From the NCBI GenBank assembly GCA_905234455.1, contig CAJOIH010000018.1:1-64000 (forward strand): DNA of 64,000 nt, in the 5' to 3' direction. This document shows positions 1-8,938 of the stretch, in pieces. The stretch is from an uncultured Bacteroidales bacterium (GTDB lineage: Bacteria > Bacteroidota > Bacteroidia > Bacteroidales > F082). A program made the translations under genes and the position numbers. The notes beneath the pieces were generated by a model that saw nothing but the letters and a program-made list of their open reading frames with translations, was not told the origin of the DNA and ran no database searches. Positions within the stretch are counted from its first letter, which is position 1; each line of letters opens with the position of its first letter.

Positions 1-1
1 G

Positions 2-337
2 ATCCTCATCTACCACTTCATGCTCTTCTCCGACGAGAACATCAACCTCGTTCCTGATGAGAAGGCCGTCACCGAAGACTTGGATGAAGGCTCGTTGCAT
101 ATCCGTCAGCTCCTCAAGACCAAGCTCGTCGACCTGGACCTCTCCGTCCGCGCCCTCAACTGCCTGAAAGCCGCTGAAGTTGAAACGCTTGGCGAACTCG
201 TCGCCTTCAACAAGCAAGACCTGCTCAAATTCCGTAACTTCGGTAAGAAATCACTCACCGAACTGGAAGAGCTCGTCCGCAGCAGAGGCCTGGAGTTCGG
301 TATGAATGTCAGCAAGTATAAATTAGATAAGGAATAA
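2..337 (+). CDS. rpoA: DNA-directed RNA polymerase subunit alpha, C-terminal part (5' truncated by window edge)
   Basis: Frame is open from base 2. Contains the alpha-CTD motif ([46 protein letters not shown]). Directly upstream of rplQ, as usual. Confidence 0.97.
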   Translation: MLIYHFMLFSDENINLVPDEKAVTEDLDEGSLHIRQLLKTKLVDLDLSVRALNCLKAAEVETLGELVAFNKQDLLKFRNFGKKSLTELEELVRSRGLEFGMNVSKYKLDKE

Positions 338-342
338 GAAAG

Positions 343-864
343 ATGAGACACAACAAGAACTTTAATCACTTGGGAAGAAAAAGCGCACACCGCAAGGCTA
401 TGCTCTCCAACATGGCTTCGTCGCTGATTCTTAACAAACGCATCATAACCACCGTCGCCAAGGCCAAAGCCTTGAGAATGTACGTTGAACCGCTGATCAC
501 CCGCTCCAAGGAGGACAACACCTCCAACCGCCGTCTTGTTTTCAGCTACCTGCAAAACAAGTACGCCGTCACCGAGCTGTTCCGCGAAGTCAGCACCAAG
601 GTGGCTGAACGTCCTGGTGGCTACACCCGCATCATCCGCATGCCCAACATGCGCGCTGGCGATGCCGCCGACATGTGCATGATGGAACTCGTCGACTACA
701 ACGAGATCTACACCAACGAGACCAAGAAGGCCCCCAAAGCCAAGACCACACGCCGTGGCCGCGGCAAGAAGGAAACCGCTCCCGTTGCCGAAGCTCCCGT
801 TGCCGAGGCTCCTGTGGCTGAGGCTCCCGCTGCCGAAGCTCCTGAAACTCCCGCAGCCGAGTAA
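343..864 (+). CDS. rplQ: 50S ribosomal protein L17 with Ala/Pro/Glu/Val-rich C-terminal extension
   Basis: [29 protein letters not shown] is a typical L17 start. Follows rpoA. C-terminal PVAEA repeats. Confidence 0.97.
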   Translation: MRHNKNFNHLGRKSAHRKAMLSNMASSLILNKRIITTVAKAKALRMYVEPLITRSKEDNTSNRRLVFSYLQNKYAVTELFREVSTKVAERPGGYTRIIRMPNMRAGDAADMCMMELVDYNEIYTNETKKAPKAKTTRRGRGKKETAPVAEAPVAEAPVAEAPAAEAPETPAAE

Positions 865-892
865 ACACCGGACCGCGTTTGCAAAAACCAAA

Positions 893-923
893 AGAGACGA
901 CGTCTTCACGCCGTCTCTTTTTT
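893..923. terminator. Intrinsic terminator between rplQ and the convergent helicase gene
   Basis: Inverted repeat AGAGACG...CGTCTCT followed by a T-run, between convergent genes. Confidence 0.75.
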
Positions 924-2334
924 ATTTAAAAAACTCTTCCTTGAAATTCACGAAATAAAGCCGTTCCTGGGCTCGGGTGACCGCCGTGTAAAGCCACCTT
1001 AAATCCTCTTTCTCCAACTCGTCCTTGAGGTTGAGCGACGAGTCGACAAACACCTGCTTCCACTGGCCGCCCTGGGTCTTGTGGCAGGTGAGGGCATAGG
1101 CGAACTTCACCTGCAAGGCGTTGAACCAAGGATTCTGCTTCATGGCCTTGAAACGCTCGCGACGGTTGGGGATGTCCATGTAGTCGGCCTCCACAGCCTC
1201 GCGCAAACGGGTGTGCTCCTCCTCGGTGAGGGCGGCACTGTTGCTGTTCAAGGTGTCCAAGACAATCTTCACGTCGAGGTTGGGGGCCTCGGGATAGTCG
1301 GGGAAACCCAACGTCACGTCGGCGAAACGGAAGCCATAGAGCTCCTCGTAATGGGCGATCTTCAGAATCTCGGCCATGTCGCCATTGGCGATGAAACTGA
1401 TCTGCTGGTTGCCGTCGGCCCAGAAATAGTTGTTCTTCACGATCATCAGCCGGTCGCCGGTGGCAATCTCACCCTCGATGTTCAGGATACGGCCCCGGAT
1501 GGCCTGGTTGAAGAGGTTGGCGCGTTTGTTCGACTTGCAGATGATGACGGATTCGTTGCCTTGTTCCCCGTCGAAAGCCTTGAAAAGCATCTCCTCGAAG
1601 GTCTCGGGGTCGATGCGGGCGGTGTCGCCGAAGCCGAGGTTGAACAGCGGCAGTTGGTACACGCTCCTGTCGGCGGTGAGCTCCTCCCTCAGGTGGGTTG
1701 CATTGCTCAGGATGCCCGACTCAAGCGCCTGACGCTTCACCTCGGTGAGCTCGAAGGTGGCGACGGTGAGCGGGAAACGGTCATGCAGGTAGTCGATGTC
1801 CAAGGCGGGACTCTCGTCGTTGCCCACAGGGGGCAGCTGCGCCGTGTCGCCGATGAGCAACAGGCGGCATCGCTCGCCACTGAAGACGTAATCCATCAGG
1901 TCATCGAGCAGGCTGCGTCGCCCGAACTCGTGTTCCTCGCCGATCATGGAGGCCTCGTCGACGATGAAGAGGGTGTCCTTGTGCTTGTTTTGTGCCCGCG
2001 TCATCCTCACGCTGCCGTCAGGGAAGGCCTGGGCTTGGTAGATCTTCCTGTGAATGGTGGAGGCCGGGCGTTGGCTGTAGCTGGACATGACCTTGGCGGC
2101 ACGCCCCGTGGGTGCCATGAGCACATAGTCCATCCCGATCTGGGGGAGCACCTTCACCAAGGTGGTCACCAAAGTGGTCTTGCCGGTGCCTGCATAACCT
2201 CGAAGTAGGTAGGTGGGGTTGGGCTTCGCCGAGAGCAGAAAAGCCGCCAGATGCCGCATCGCCGTGGCTTGTCCTTCGGTGGGCGTGAAGCCAAAGGCAT
2301 CGTTCAGATGATGATATAAGGTCCCTCTGTCCAT
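922..2334 (-). CDS. RecD-like ATP-dependent DNA helicase / AAA family ATPase
   Basis: Walker A LLRGYAGTGKTTL, motif APTGRAAKVM, DEASMIGE, and the C-terminal UvrD-like motif ALTCHKTQGGQW...LYTAVTRAQERL. Confidence 0.9.
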   Translation of the reverse strand: MDRGTLYHHLNDAFGFTPTEGQATAMRHLAAFLLSAKPNPTYLLRGYAGTGKTTLVTTLVKVLPQIGMDYVLMAPTGRAAKVMSSYSQRPASTIHRKIYQAQAFPDGSVRMTRAQNKHKDTLFIVDEASMIGEEHEFGRRSLLDDLMDYVFSGERCRLLLIGDTAQLPPVGNDESPALDIDYLHDRFPLTVATFELTEVKRQALESGILSNATHLREELTADRSVYQLPLFNLGFGDTARIDPETFEEMLFKAFDGEQGNESVIICKSNKRANLFNQAIRGRILNIEGEIATGDRLMIVKNNYFWADGNQQISFIANGDMAEILKIAHYEELYGFRFADVTLGFPDYPEAPNLDVKIVLDTLNSNSAALTEEEHTRLREAVEADYMDIPNRRERFKAMKQNPWFNALQVKFAYALTCHKTQGGQWKQVFVDSSLNLKDELEKEDLRWLYTAVTRAQERLYFVNFKEEFFK

Positions 2335-2343
2335 GGCGATGCA

Positions 2344-4683
2344 TTAGAAGGGATACCCGATGTTGACGACTAGGCGGGAGTTGAGAATCGAGAAATCGTC
2401 GAACGTCCAATGGTATCCGGCTTCGTTGGGGTAGGGGTTCCTCAACGGGAAGGCCCAGTCGAGGCGGAGGACGACGATATTGAAGTCGAGGCGGAGTCCC
2501 AAACCTGCGTCGATGGCAATCTGGTCGTAGAAGGTCCTGAAGTCGAAAGCGCCACCGTGGTAATTCTCGTTGGGATGGTAGTTCCAGACATTGCCTGCAT
2601 CGACAAACAGGGCACCGTTGAACATGCCGCGGATGGGGAAGCGGAGCTCGGCATTGCATTCCAGCTGGATGTCGCCGATGCGCTCGAGCTCTTGGTTGTC
2701 GACGATGGGATGGTAGGCACCGGGCCCCAGCCCACGGTAAGGCCAACCCCTCATGCCCATGGAGCCGCCTGAATAGAAGCTGCGCTCGAAAGGCATGTCG
2801 TACGAGTTGCCGTAAGGGACGCCCACACCAACAAACTCGCGGGTCACGAACCAAGACTTCTCGCCAAGGCGCATGTACTGGCGGAAGTCGACATCGGCAC
2901 GCACGAATTGTGCATAACGGATGCCGAACAGCGTGTAATGGTCGTCCTCGGTATCCATCAACTTGGTGTGGTTGAAGAGCGAGGCCAAACCGCCGCTCGA
3001 CTCTAGGTTGCCGCGGATATAGATGTAGTTGTTGGTCTTGGAGAAGTTTTGTGAGTTGTAGATGACCGAATAGCGGCCGCCAATCACGAAGTGGTCGGTA
3101 TATTGGTCCTTGAGGCGCTGGTTGGAGACTTCGTCGAGGGCCGCCTGGAATTCAGGGATGGGGTTGACGTTGACGTAGTGGACGTAGATGGGGGTCAGCA
3201 CGAATTGCAACCTGGGGTTCGACTTCCAGTCGTAGCCGAACGAGAGCATGGTGATGTAACGCGAATAGGCATAGCGTTCCTGGATGCTGCCGCCGAGGGT
3301 GAGGTTGGTGCGTGGCTGGTAGTCCCTGGCGAAGGTCTTCAGCGGGATGGGGCTGAGGAACTTCGGGAAGTAGATGCTCGAGTTGAGGATCAGCTCGCCT
3401 GTGTTGAAGAGCCGTCCATTGTCGGTGATGTCGCCCAGGTTGATGATCTCCTGCGCCTCCAGGCCGCCTTTGAGGCTGAGGGTCAGCACCTCGGCGCCCT
3501 TGAAGATGTTCTTGTTGGTATAGGTGATGCTGCCGCTGATGCCCCAATCGCCTCCAGTGTTGGTGCCTTCGGCTTGGAGCTTCAACGAGTGGGTGTTGCC
3601 TTTGCGCATGGTGATGCGGCAGTTGAGCAGGTTGGCCGTGTCGCAGGGCACGGTGTCGAACTCAATGCTGGTGTTGGCAAGGATCTTCAGGCTGGATAGG
3701 GCGTTGTAGGTCATCTCCACCTGCCGCTGGCGGAAAGGCCGGTCCTTCAGGATCATGATGAGTTGCGAGAAGGTGCTCGGACGGATCTGTGGCTTCTCGT
3801 AATAGTAGAAGTCGAGAGTGTTTGGCAAGTTGCGTATGCCGGTGGAGAAGGTGAGGCTGACGGAGTCGGTAGGCTGCTTCAGCATCATCGATGGCCGGTA
3901 ATTGGGGAAGATGCTGATCTTGTTGATGGTATACAGCTTATGCGGATGCTCCTTGCCGGTGTTGTGGTCCTCGGCATTGGCGATCTTCATGGTGACTTCC
4001 AGCGTGTGGTTGTTGAAGCTGCTGTCGACCTCGAAGGTGATGTAGTTGCGGTTGAAGAGGTAATACCCCATGTTGCGCAGGTAGTCGGTGACCGTGGTAC
4101 GCTGTTCGTCGAGGGTGTAGGCATTGTAGATCTGGCCTTCTTTCACGGGGAGCCTGGGCTCGAGACGGGCCAGCGAGCGATGCAAGACGGTGTCTTCCAT
4201 CTGGCTCTCGACCTTGCTGATGCGGTAGGGTGTGGAAGGATGCACCGTATAGGTGACCTTGGCGCGATATCCGTTGAGTTCAGTAGTGGTGGTGACTTTC
4301 GAGTGGAAATACCCTCGGTTGTCGAGATATTGCTCGATCTGCCGGGCCGAGGTCCTCACTTGGGCGGGGTCGAAGTATTCGGGTTTCTTCGACATATGCT
4401 CATTGAGCCAGTGCTTGAATCCGCTGCCGCTGTTGTCCTCGGTGACGTAGTAAAGCCATGTGGAGAATTTCAGGGGGAAACGGACACGGTGCGTGCTCTG
4501 GAGGATGTACTTCGATACGTCCGATTTGGAGAATTCCACCTTGCTGCCGTCGATCTCCACCACGTTCTTGTCAAGGAAATACTTCCCCTCGGGCACATAA
4601 CGGCTCACGCGGCATGCACTGAGCAGCAGGGCGACGAGGCTGAGAAGGACGATATGGAGGAGTCTTTTGCGCAAAACGGACAT
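2344..4683 (-). CDS. BamA/TamA (Omp85) family outer membrane protein
   Basis: N-terminal lipobox-like LLSAC, POTRA-like region, C-terminal Omp85 barrel with GSMGMRGWPYRGLGPG and a terminal aromatic residue (NIGYPF). Confidence 0.88.
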   Translation of the reverse strand: MSVLRKRLLHIVLLSLVALLLSACRVSRYVPEGKYFLDKNVVEIDGSKVEFSKSDVSKYILQSTHRVRFPLKFSTWLYYVTEDNSGSGFKHWLNEHMSKKPEYFDPAQVRTSARQIEQYLDNRGYFHSKVTTTTELNGYRAKVTYTVHPSTPYRISKVESQMEDTVLHRSLARLEPRLPVKEGQIYNAYTLDEQRTTVTDYLRNMGYYLFNRNYITFEVDSSFNNHTLEVTMKIANAEDHNTGKEHPHKLYTINKISIFPNYRPSMMLKQPTDSVSLTFSTGIRNLPNTLDFYYYEKPQIRPSTFSQLIMILKDRPFRQRQVEMTYNALSSLKILANTSIEFDTVPCDTANLLNCRITMRKGNTHSLKLQAEGTNTGGDWGISGSITYTNKNIFKGAEVLTLSLKGGLEAQEIINLGDITDNGRLFNTGELILNSSIYFPKFLSPIPLKTFARDYQPRTNLTLGGSIQERYAYSRYITMLSFGYDWKSNPRLQFVLTPIYVHYVNVNPIPEFQAALDEVSNQRLKDQYTDHFVIGGRYSVIYNSQNFSKTNNYIYIRGNLESSGGLASLFNHTKLMDTEDDHYTLFGIRYAQFVRADVDFRQYMRLGEKSWFVTREFVGVGVPYGNSYDMPFERSFYSGGSMGMRGWPYRGLGPGAYHPIVDNQELERIGDIQLECNAELRFPIRGMFNGALFVDAGNVWNYHPNENYHGGAFDFRTFYDQIAIDAGLGLRLDFNIVVLRLDWAFPLRNPYPNEAGYHWTFDDFSILNSRLVVNIGYPF

Positions 4684-4694
4684 GAATTCTTGCG

Positions 4695-4702
4695 CAAAGA
4701 TA
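4695..4702 (-). promoter_or_regulatory. Bacteroidota -7 element (TATCTTTG) upstream of the Omp85 gene
   Basis: Matches TAnnTTTG on the minus strand, 12 nt before the ATG at 4683. Confidence 0.55.
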
Positions 4703-4709
4703 AGAAATT

Positions 4710-5999
4710 CTAAATGACTTCAGCAACAGTAAAGTTTGATCCGCCTACAAAAACGATGTCGTCGAAGCTGGCAGCATTCAGGGCCGAGAGGTAAGCATCT
4801 CGTACTGAGTTGTATACGTTGCCGCGCAGGCCGAATTCGAAAGCCTTTTGCGCCAGGACGTTGGCATCGAGACCGCGGGGGATGTCGGCCTTGCAGAAAT
4901 AATACTCGCAATTGTGCGGCAACAGCTGGAGGATGTGGTCGATGTCCTTGTCGTTGACCGTGCCGATGACGAAGTGGAGCTTGTTGTAAGTCATCTCGGC
5001 GAGTTGTCCCACCACTTCGCGGATGCCGTCGACGTTATGTCCGGTGTCGGCGATAGTGAGGGGATCGTGGCCTAGGATCTGCCAGCGGCCCATGAGGTGG
5101 GTGTTGCGGATCACATTGGCGACGCCGTCGCGAAGGTCGTCGTCGCTGAGTTGGAACTTGTCGCGCAGCAGGTCGGCGGCGCACATCACCGTGGCGAGGT
5201 TCTTCTTCTGGTAGTTGCCCGTGAGCGGTATCTCGCAGGCTTCGAGGTAGAGCTCGCTGTCTTTCCAGATGTCGTATTTTTTGGTCTGGACCTCGTCGAT
5301 ATGGATCTCGTCGCAGTCGAAGCGTTGGTCGGCAAAATAGATGGGACTATGGCAGGCAGCGGCTTTGTCCTCAAACACCTGATGGGTCTCGGGATGGGTC
5401 TCGCCGATGACCACAGGCACCCCTTCCTTGATGATGCCAGCCTTCTCGAAGGCGATCTTCTCGAGGGTGTTGCCAAGGAACTGCACGTGGTCGAGGCCGA
5501 TGTTGGTGATCACGCTGAGTTCGGGAGTGATGAGGTTGGTGGAGTCGAGCCTGCCGCCCATGCCCACTTCGACGATGGCGATGTCGACCTGCTCTTCGGC
5601 AAAATACTGGAAGGCCATGCCCACGGTCATCTCGAAGAACGACAGTCCGATCTTCTGGAAATCGGCCTGGTGTTTCTCGATGAAGGCGGTGACGTAGTCT
5701 TCGGGGATCATCTCGCCGTTGATGCGGATGCGTTCACGGAAGTCGCGCAGATGGGGCGAGGTGTAGAGGCCGGTCTTGTAGCCTGCCTCCTGGAAGATCG
5801 AGGCGAGCATGTGTGAGGTGGAGCCTTTGCCGTTGGTTCCAGCCACGTGGACCGACTTGAATTGGTGGTGGGGGTTGCCCAGCAGGTCGAGCAGGGCTAT
5901 GGTGTTGTTGAGGTCGGGCTTATAAGCCGCAGCGCCGATGCGTTGGTACATCGGCAGCTGCTTGAACATCCAATCAAGGGTTTCCTGATAGTTCATCAT
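4710..5999 (-). CDS. folC: Bifunctional folylpolyglutamate synthase / dihydrofolate synthase
   Basis: Mur ligase-like motifs HVAGTNGKGSTSHMLASIFQEAGYKTGLYTSPHL and GLDHVQFLGNTLEKIAFEKAGI. Confidence 0.95.
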   Translation of the reverse strand: MMNYQETLDWMFKQLPMYQRIGAAAYKPDLNNTIALLDLLGNPHHQFKSVHVAGTNGKGSTSHMLASIFQEAGYKTGLYTSPHLRDFRERIRINGEMIPEDYVTAFIEKHQADFQKIGLSFFEMTVGMAFQYFAEEQVDIAIVEVGMGGRLDSTNLITPELSVITNIGLDHVQFLGNTLEKIAFEKAGIIKEGVPVVIGETHPETHQVFEDKAAACHSPIYFADQRFDCDEIHIDEVQTKKYDIWKDSELYLEACEIPLTGNYQKKNLATVMCAADLLRDKFQLSDDDLRDGVANVIRNTHLMGRWQILGHDPLTIADTGHNVDGIREVVGQLAEMTYNKLHFVIGTVNDKDIDHILQLLPHNCEYYFCKADIPRGLDANVLAQKAFEFGLRGNVYNSVRDAYLSALNAASFDDIVFVGGSNFTVAEVI

Positions 6000-6752
6000 T
6001 TATTGGTTTTGAACGAAGGTATAGGTGATGGTGCCTTTTTGTTCTTCCGGTGCGTTGGGGTCGGGGACGAACTTGGAGCGTTGGGCGGCTTCGATGGCCT
6101 TGGCGCGCATCTCGCTGTTGGTGATGTCGGTGCCTTTGGCGATGGCGGTCCTTACGACGTTGCCTTCCTGGTCGACCCAGATCTCCACTACGATATGGCC
6201 TTCCTCGGGGAATTCCTTAGGGGGTCGCTGCAAGGTCTTGGCGCCGCGGCCTCCCAGGTCGTAGCCGGGACCGTCGCCTTTGCCGCCTTGTCCGTCATAT
6301 TTCTTCACGCCCGCCAGGCCGTTGGGGTTGCCTTGGTCGCCAGGTTGCCCGGTGATGCCTTCCGAGCCGCCGTCCTGGGTCTTGTCGGCACCTTTGAACA
6401 GGGCTTTGGGGTTGACCACGGGCTGGGGCGGCTCCTCCTCCTGGTCTTTCTTCTGTTCGGTCTTGATACTGGGAGCCTCTTCGGTGTCCTGGGTCACGAC
6501 ATCCTCCTTGCTCTTGGTGTCGTTTTCGTCGTGGGGCTTCTCGGGTTCGGCCGGCTCGGGGAGGGCAGGCTTCTCGGGCTGCACCTGTCCCATGCCTTGG
6601 TTGTACATCCCCAGGTCGACTTCCACGCCTTCTTCGCCCGGCAGGGGTAGGGGGGTGCGGAAGGCCATCAGGAAGAGGGCGAGTAGGACCAGGGCGTGGA
6701 CCAGCAGGGTGCCTGCGACGGCGATGGCTTTATCTTTCTTCGGGTTGCTCAT
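6000..6752 (-). CDS. tonB: TonB family energy-transducing protein
   Basis: N-terminal TM helix, Pro/Glu/Lys-rich spacer, TonB-like C-terminal domain (GHIVVEIWVDQEGNVVRTAIAKGT...). Adjacent to exbD/exbB. Confidence 0.88.
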   Translation of the reverse strand: MSNPKKDKAIAVAGTLLVHALVLLALFLMAFRTPLPLPGEEGVEVDLGMYNQGMGQVQPEKPALPEPAEPEKPHDENDTKSKEDVVTQDTEEAPSIKTEQKKDQEEEPPQPVVNPKALFKGADKTQDGGSEGITGQPGDQGNPNGLAGVKKYDGQGGKGDGPGYDLGGRGAKTLQRPPKEFPEEGHIVVEIWVDQEGNVVRTAIAKGTDITNSEMRAKAIEAAQRSKFVPDPNAPEEQKGTITYTFVQNQ

Positions 6753-7162
6753 TTTTTCGGTGAAGTGGCCAAGATGACCTTGTGGTTCTGTTGGCTGGCG
6801 TTGTTGATGTCGTTGACGGCGTCGATCACGTTGACTACGTATTGCACGGGCACGCTCTTGTCTGACCGCAGCACGATGGTGGCATCGGCTTCATTGGCGA
6901 TCCTGGAGGCGATCACCGAACCTAGGTCCTCGTCGGTGACAGGGGTCTCGTCGACGTAGTATTGGAAGAGGTCGTTGATATAGACGGTGACGGTTTGTTT
7001 GGCCATCGTCTTGCTGCTGCTCGAAGGCAACAGCAGCTTGATGGCGTTGGGCGCCACCAGGGTGGAGGTCAGCATAAAGAAGATCAACAGCAGGAACACC
7101 AGGTCCGACATGGACGAGGAGTTGAAGCTGACGCCGATCTTGTTTCTTGTCTTGATAGCCAT
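6749..7162 (-). CDS. exbD: ExbD/TolR family biopolymer transport protein
   Basis: NSSSMSDLVFLLLIFFMLTSTLVAPNAI is the ExbD TM/Asp motif. 4-bp overlap with tonB. Confidence 0.93.
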   Translation of the reverse strand: MAIKTRNKIGVSFNSSSMSDLVFLLLIFFMLTSTLVAPNAIKLLLPSSSSKTMAKQTVTVYINDLFQYYVDETPVTDEDLGSVIASRIANEADATIVLRSDKSVPVQYVVNVIDAVNDINNASQQNHKVILATSPKK

Positions 7163-7181
7163 GGCGATAGGTCTCTAAGGG

Positions 7182-7817
7182 TTAGGCAGGTTCGTTGAGC
7201 ACATCCATGAACTCGGTGGCTTTGGCCTCAAGGAGGTTGACCACGTTTTGGATCTTGGCGACGATGATGGTGTAGAAGATATAGGCGATGATGCCCACGA
7301 TCAAGCCGCCCACGGTGGTGACCATGGCCTCGTAGATGCCTGACGACAACAACTCGATATCGATGTTGTTGCCGGCCATCGACATGTTGTAGAAGGCGCG
7401 GATCATGCCCGTCACGGTGCCGAGGAAACCGATCATCGGCGAGGCGCTGGCAATCATGGAAAGCAGGGTGACGCCTTTCTCCAGCTTGGCGACTTCGAGG
7501 GTGCCCACATTCTCAATGGTGGTGTTGATGTCGCTCAAGGGACGTCCGAGGCGCGACAGCCCTTTCTCGATCATCCTGGCGATGGGCGAGTTGCTGCCTT
7601 TGCACAAGGCCTTGGCGCTTTCGACCTTGCCGTCTTTCATGTATTCTCGGATGCGGTCCATGAAGCTCTTGTCGAACTGGGTGGCGCGTTTCACCACGAT
7701 AAAACGTTCGATGAAGATGTACACTGCGATGATGGAGAGGACGGCCAGCACGGCCATGATCCAGCCGCCTTTCATGGCGAGGTCGAGGATGGAGAGTTTG
7801 ATTTCAGTTGCTTCCAT
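7182..7817 (-). CDS. exbB: MotA/TolQ/ExbB family proton channel protein
   Basis: MEATEIKLSILDLAMKGGWIMAVLAVLSIIAVYIFIERF...; ATG at 7817 chosen instead of the over-extended ORF to 8399. Confidence 0.92.
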   Translation of the reverse strand: MEATEIKLSILDLAMKGGWIMAVLAVLSIIAVYIFIERFIVVKRATQFDKSFMDRIREYMKDGKVESAKALCKGSNSPIARMIEKGLSRLGRPLSDINTTIENVGTLEVAKLEKGVTLLSMIASASPMIGFLGTVTGMIRAFYNMSMAGNNIDIELLSSGIYEAMVTTVGGLIVGIIAYIFYTIIVAKIQNVVNLLEAKATEFMDVLNEPA

Positions 7818-7837
7818 GGATTCAATTGTTATTAGGA

Positions 7838-7845
7838 CAAAGATA
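7838..7845 (-). promoter_or_regulatory. Bacteroidota -7 element (TATCTTTG) upstream of exbB
   Basis: Matches TAnnTTTG on the minus strand, about 20 nt before the ATG at 7817. Confidence 0.55.
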
Positions 7846-7870
7846 AAAATATAACCAAAATTATACCATT

Positions 7871-8938
7871 TTATTGCGATAGTGGATGGGGATGCCAAAT
7901 TTTTCCGCTGCACGAGTCGGTGGGGGCGCCGGTGACGGAGCAGAGCACGTTGGTCTGTCCTTCCATCCTGAGCAGCCCGAGGAGGGCGAAGATGAGCGCT
8001 TCTTTGTAGTCGATGGTCATGCGGTCGGGTACCACCACTTGATGCCGGGTGTGCTGCCCAATGCGCTCGATGAGGTACCCGTTGAGGGCTCCGCCTCCGG
8101 TGACGAGCATCTTGCCTTGGGGCAACGCCTCGACCGTCGCGGCGATCTGCATGGCGACATGCTCCACAAAGGTGGCCAAAGCTTCTGTGGTGCCATGGGG
8201 CTCGAGAAGCCGTTTCTGGTAGGTCTCGAAGAACTCCCGGCCTAGCGATTTGGGAGGCGACTGCCGGTAGAAGCCGTTGTCGTTGAGGGCTTCGAGCAGC
8301 AGCGGGTCGACTTGGCCTTGACGGGCCAGCTGGCCGTCTTTGTCGTAGGCGAGGCCTTCGCGTTGGGCCAGCCAGTTGAGGGCTTGGTTGGCGATGCATA
8401 CATCGTAGGCGATGCGCCGGCCGTCGTGCTCGTAGGAGAGGTTGGCAATGCCGCCGATGTTGAGGCAGATGTCATAGTTGGCAAACAGCAGCCGGTCGCC
8501 GATGGGGACCAAGGGCGCCCCTTGGCCGCCTTTGACGACGTCTTCGGTGCGGAAGTCGTTGACCACAGTGAATCCGCAGGCATCGGCCAGGGCCTGGCCA
8601 TCGCCGATCTGCAGGGTGTAATGCTGCTCGGGCTTGTGAAACACGGTGTGCCCGTGCGAGGCCACGAAATCAGGCTGGAGCCCGTGCTTTTCAATGAAAG
8701 CCTTGGCCTGCCTGCCCAAATAGGTGCCATACTCCTTGTCTAGAGGCTCTAATTCCTGAGGTGTGTGGTTGTAGGCATCGGTGAGCCGATTGTGCCATAC
8801 CTCGGGATAAGGCAGGGTCTCAGCGGCTTCGATATGGTAGGTGTAGTGCCTTTGGTTGCTGGTGAAGCGTACCGCCGCCAAGTCGAGGCCATCGAGCGAG
8901 CTGCCCGACATGAGTCCAATGGCGAGGCAGGTCTTCAT
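7871..8938 (-). CDS. anmK: Anhydro-N-acetylmuramic acid kinase
   Basis: IGLMSGSSLDGLDLAAVRF, FVASHGHTVFHKP, LNIGGIANLSY, LVTGGGALNGYLIERI. Confidence 0.95.
   Translation of the reverse strand: MKTCLAIGLMSGSSLDGLDLAAVRFTSNQRHYTYHIEAAETLPYPEVWHNRLTDAYNHTPQELEPLDKEYGTYLGRQAKAFIEKHGLQPDFVASHGHTVFHKPEQHYTLQIGDGQALADACGFTVVNDFRTEDVVKGGQGAPLVPIGDRLLFANYDICLNIGGIANLSYEHDGRRIAYDVCIANQALNWLAQREGLAYDKDGQLARQGQVDPLLLEALNDNGFYRQSPPKSLGREFFETYQKRLLEPHGTTEALATFVEHVAMQIAATVEALPQGKMLVTGGGALNGYLIERIGQHTRHQVVVPDRMTIDYKEALIFALLGLLRMEGQTNVLCSVTGAPTDSCSGKIWHPHPLSQ

Noticed and set aside
106-909. 267-aa antisense ORF opposite rpoA/rplQ
   Set aside because: Shadow ORF created by the GC-rich, biased codon usage of rpoA/rplQ. 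Low-complexity Gly/Ser/Leu composition, no domain logic.
1081-2208. 375-aa plus-strand ORF opposite the RecD-like helicase
   Set aside because: Antisense shadow ORF; the helicase on the minus strand has clear motifs.
4710-7817. exbB-exbD-tonB-folC cluster considered as unusual
   Set aside because: Close spacing indicates co-transcription, but it looks like an ordinary housekeeping arrangement; no unexplained gene inside.
7818-8399. N-terminal extension of the exbB ORF (HRQPSPQLAGPTRRPRLRQRR...)
   Set aside because: Low-complexity out-of-frame reading of anmK. ExbB starts at ATG 7817 with a promoter element just upstream.
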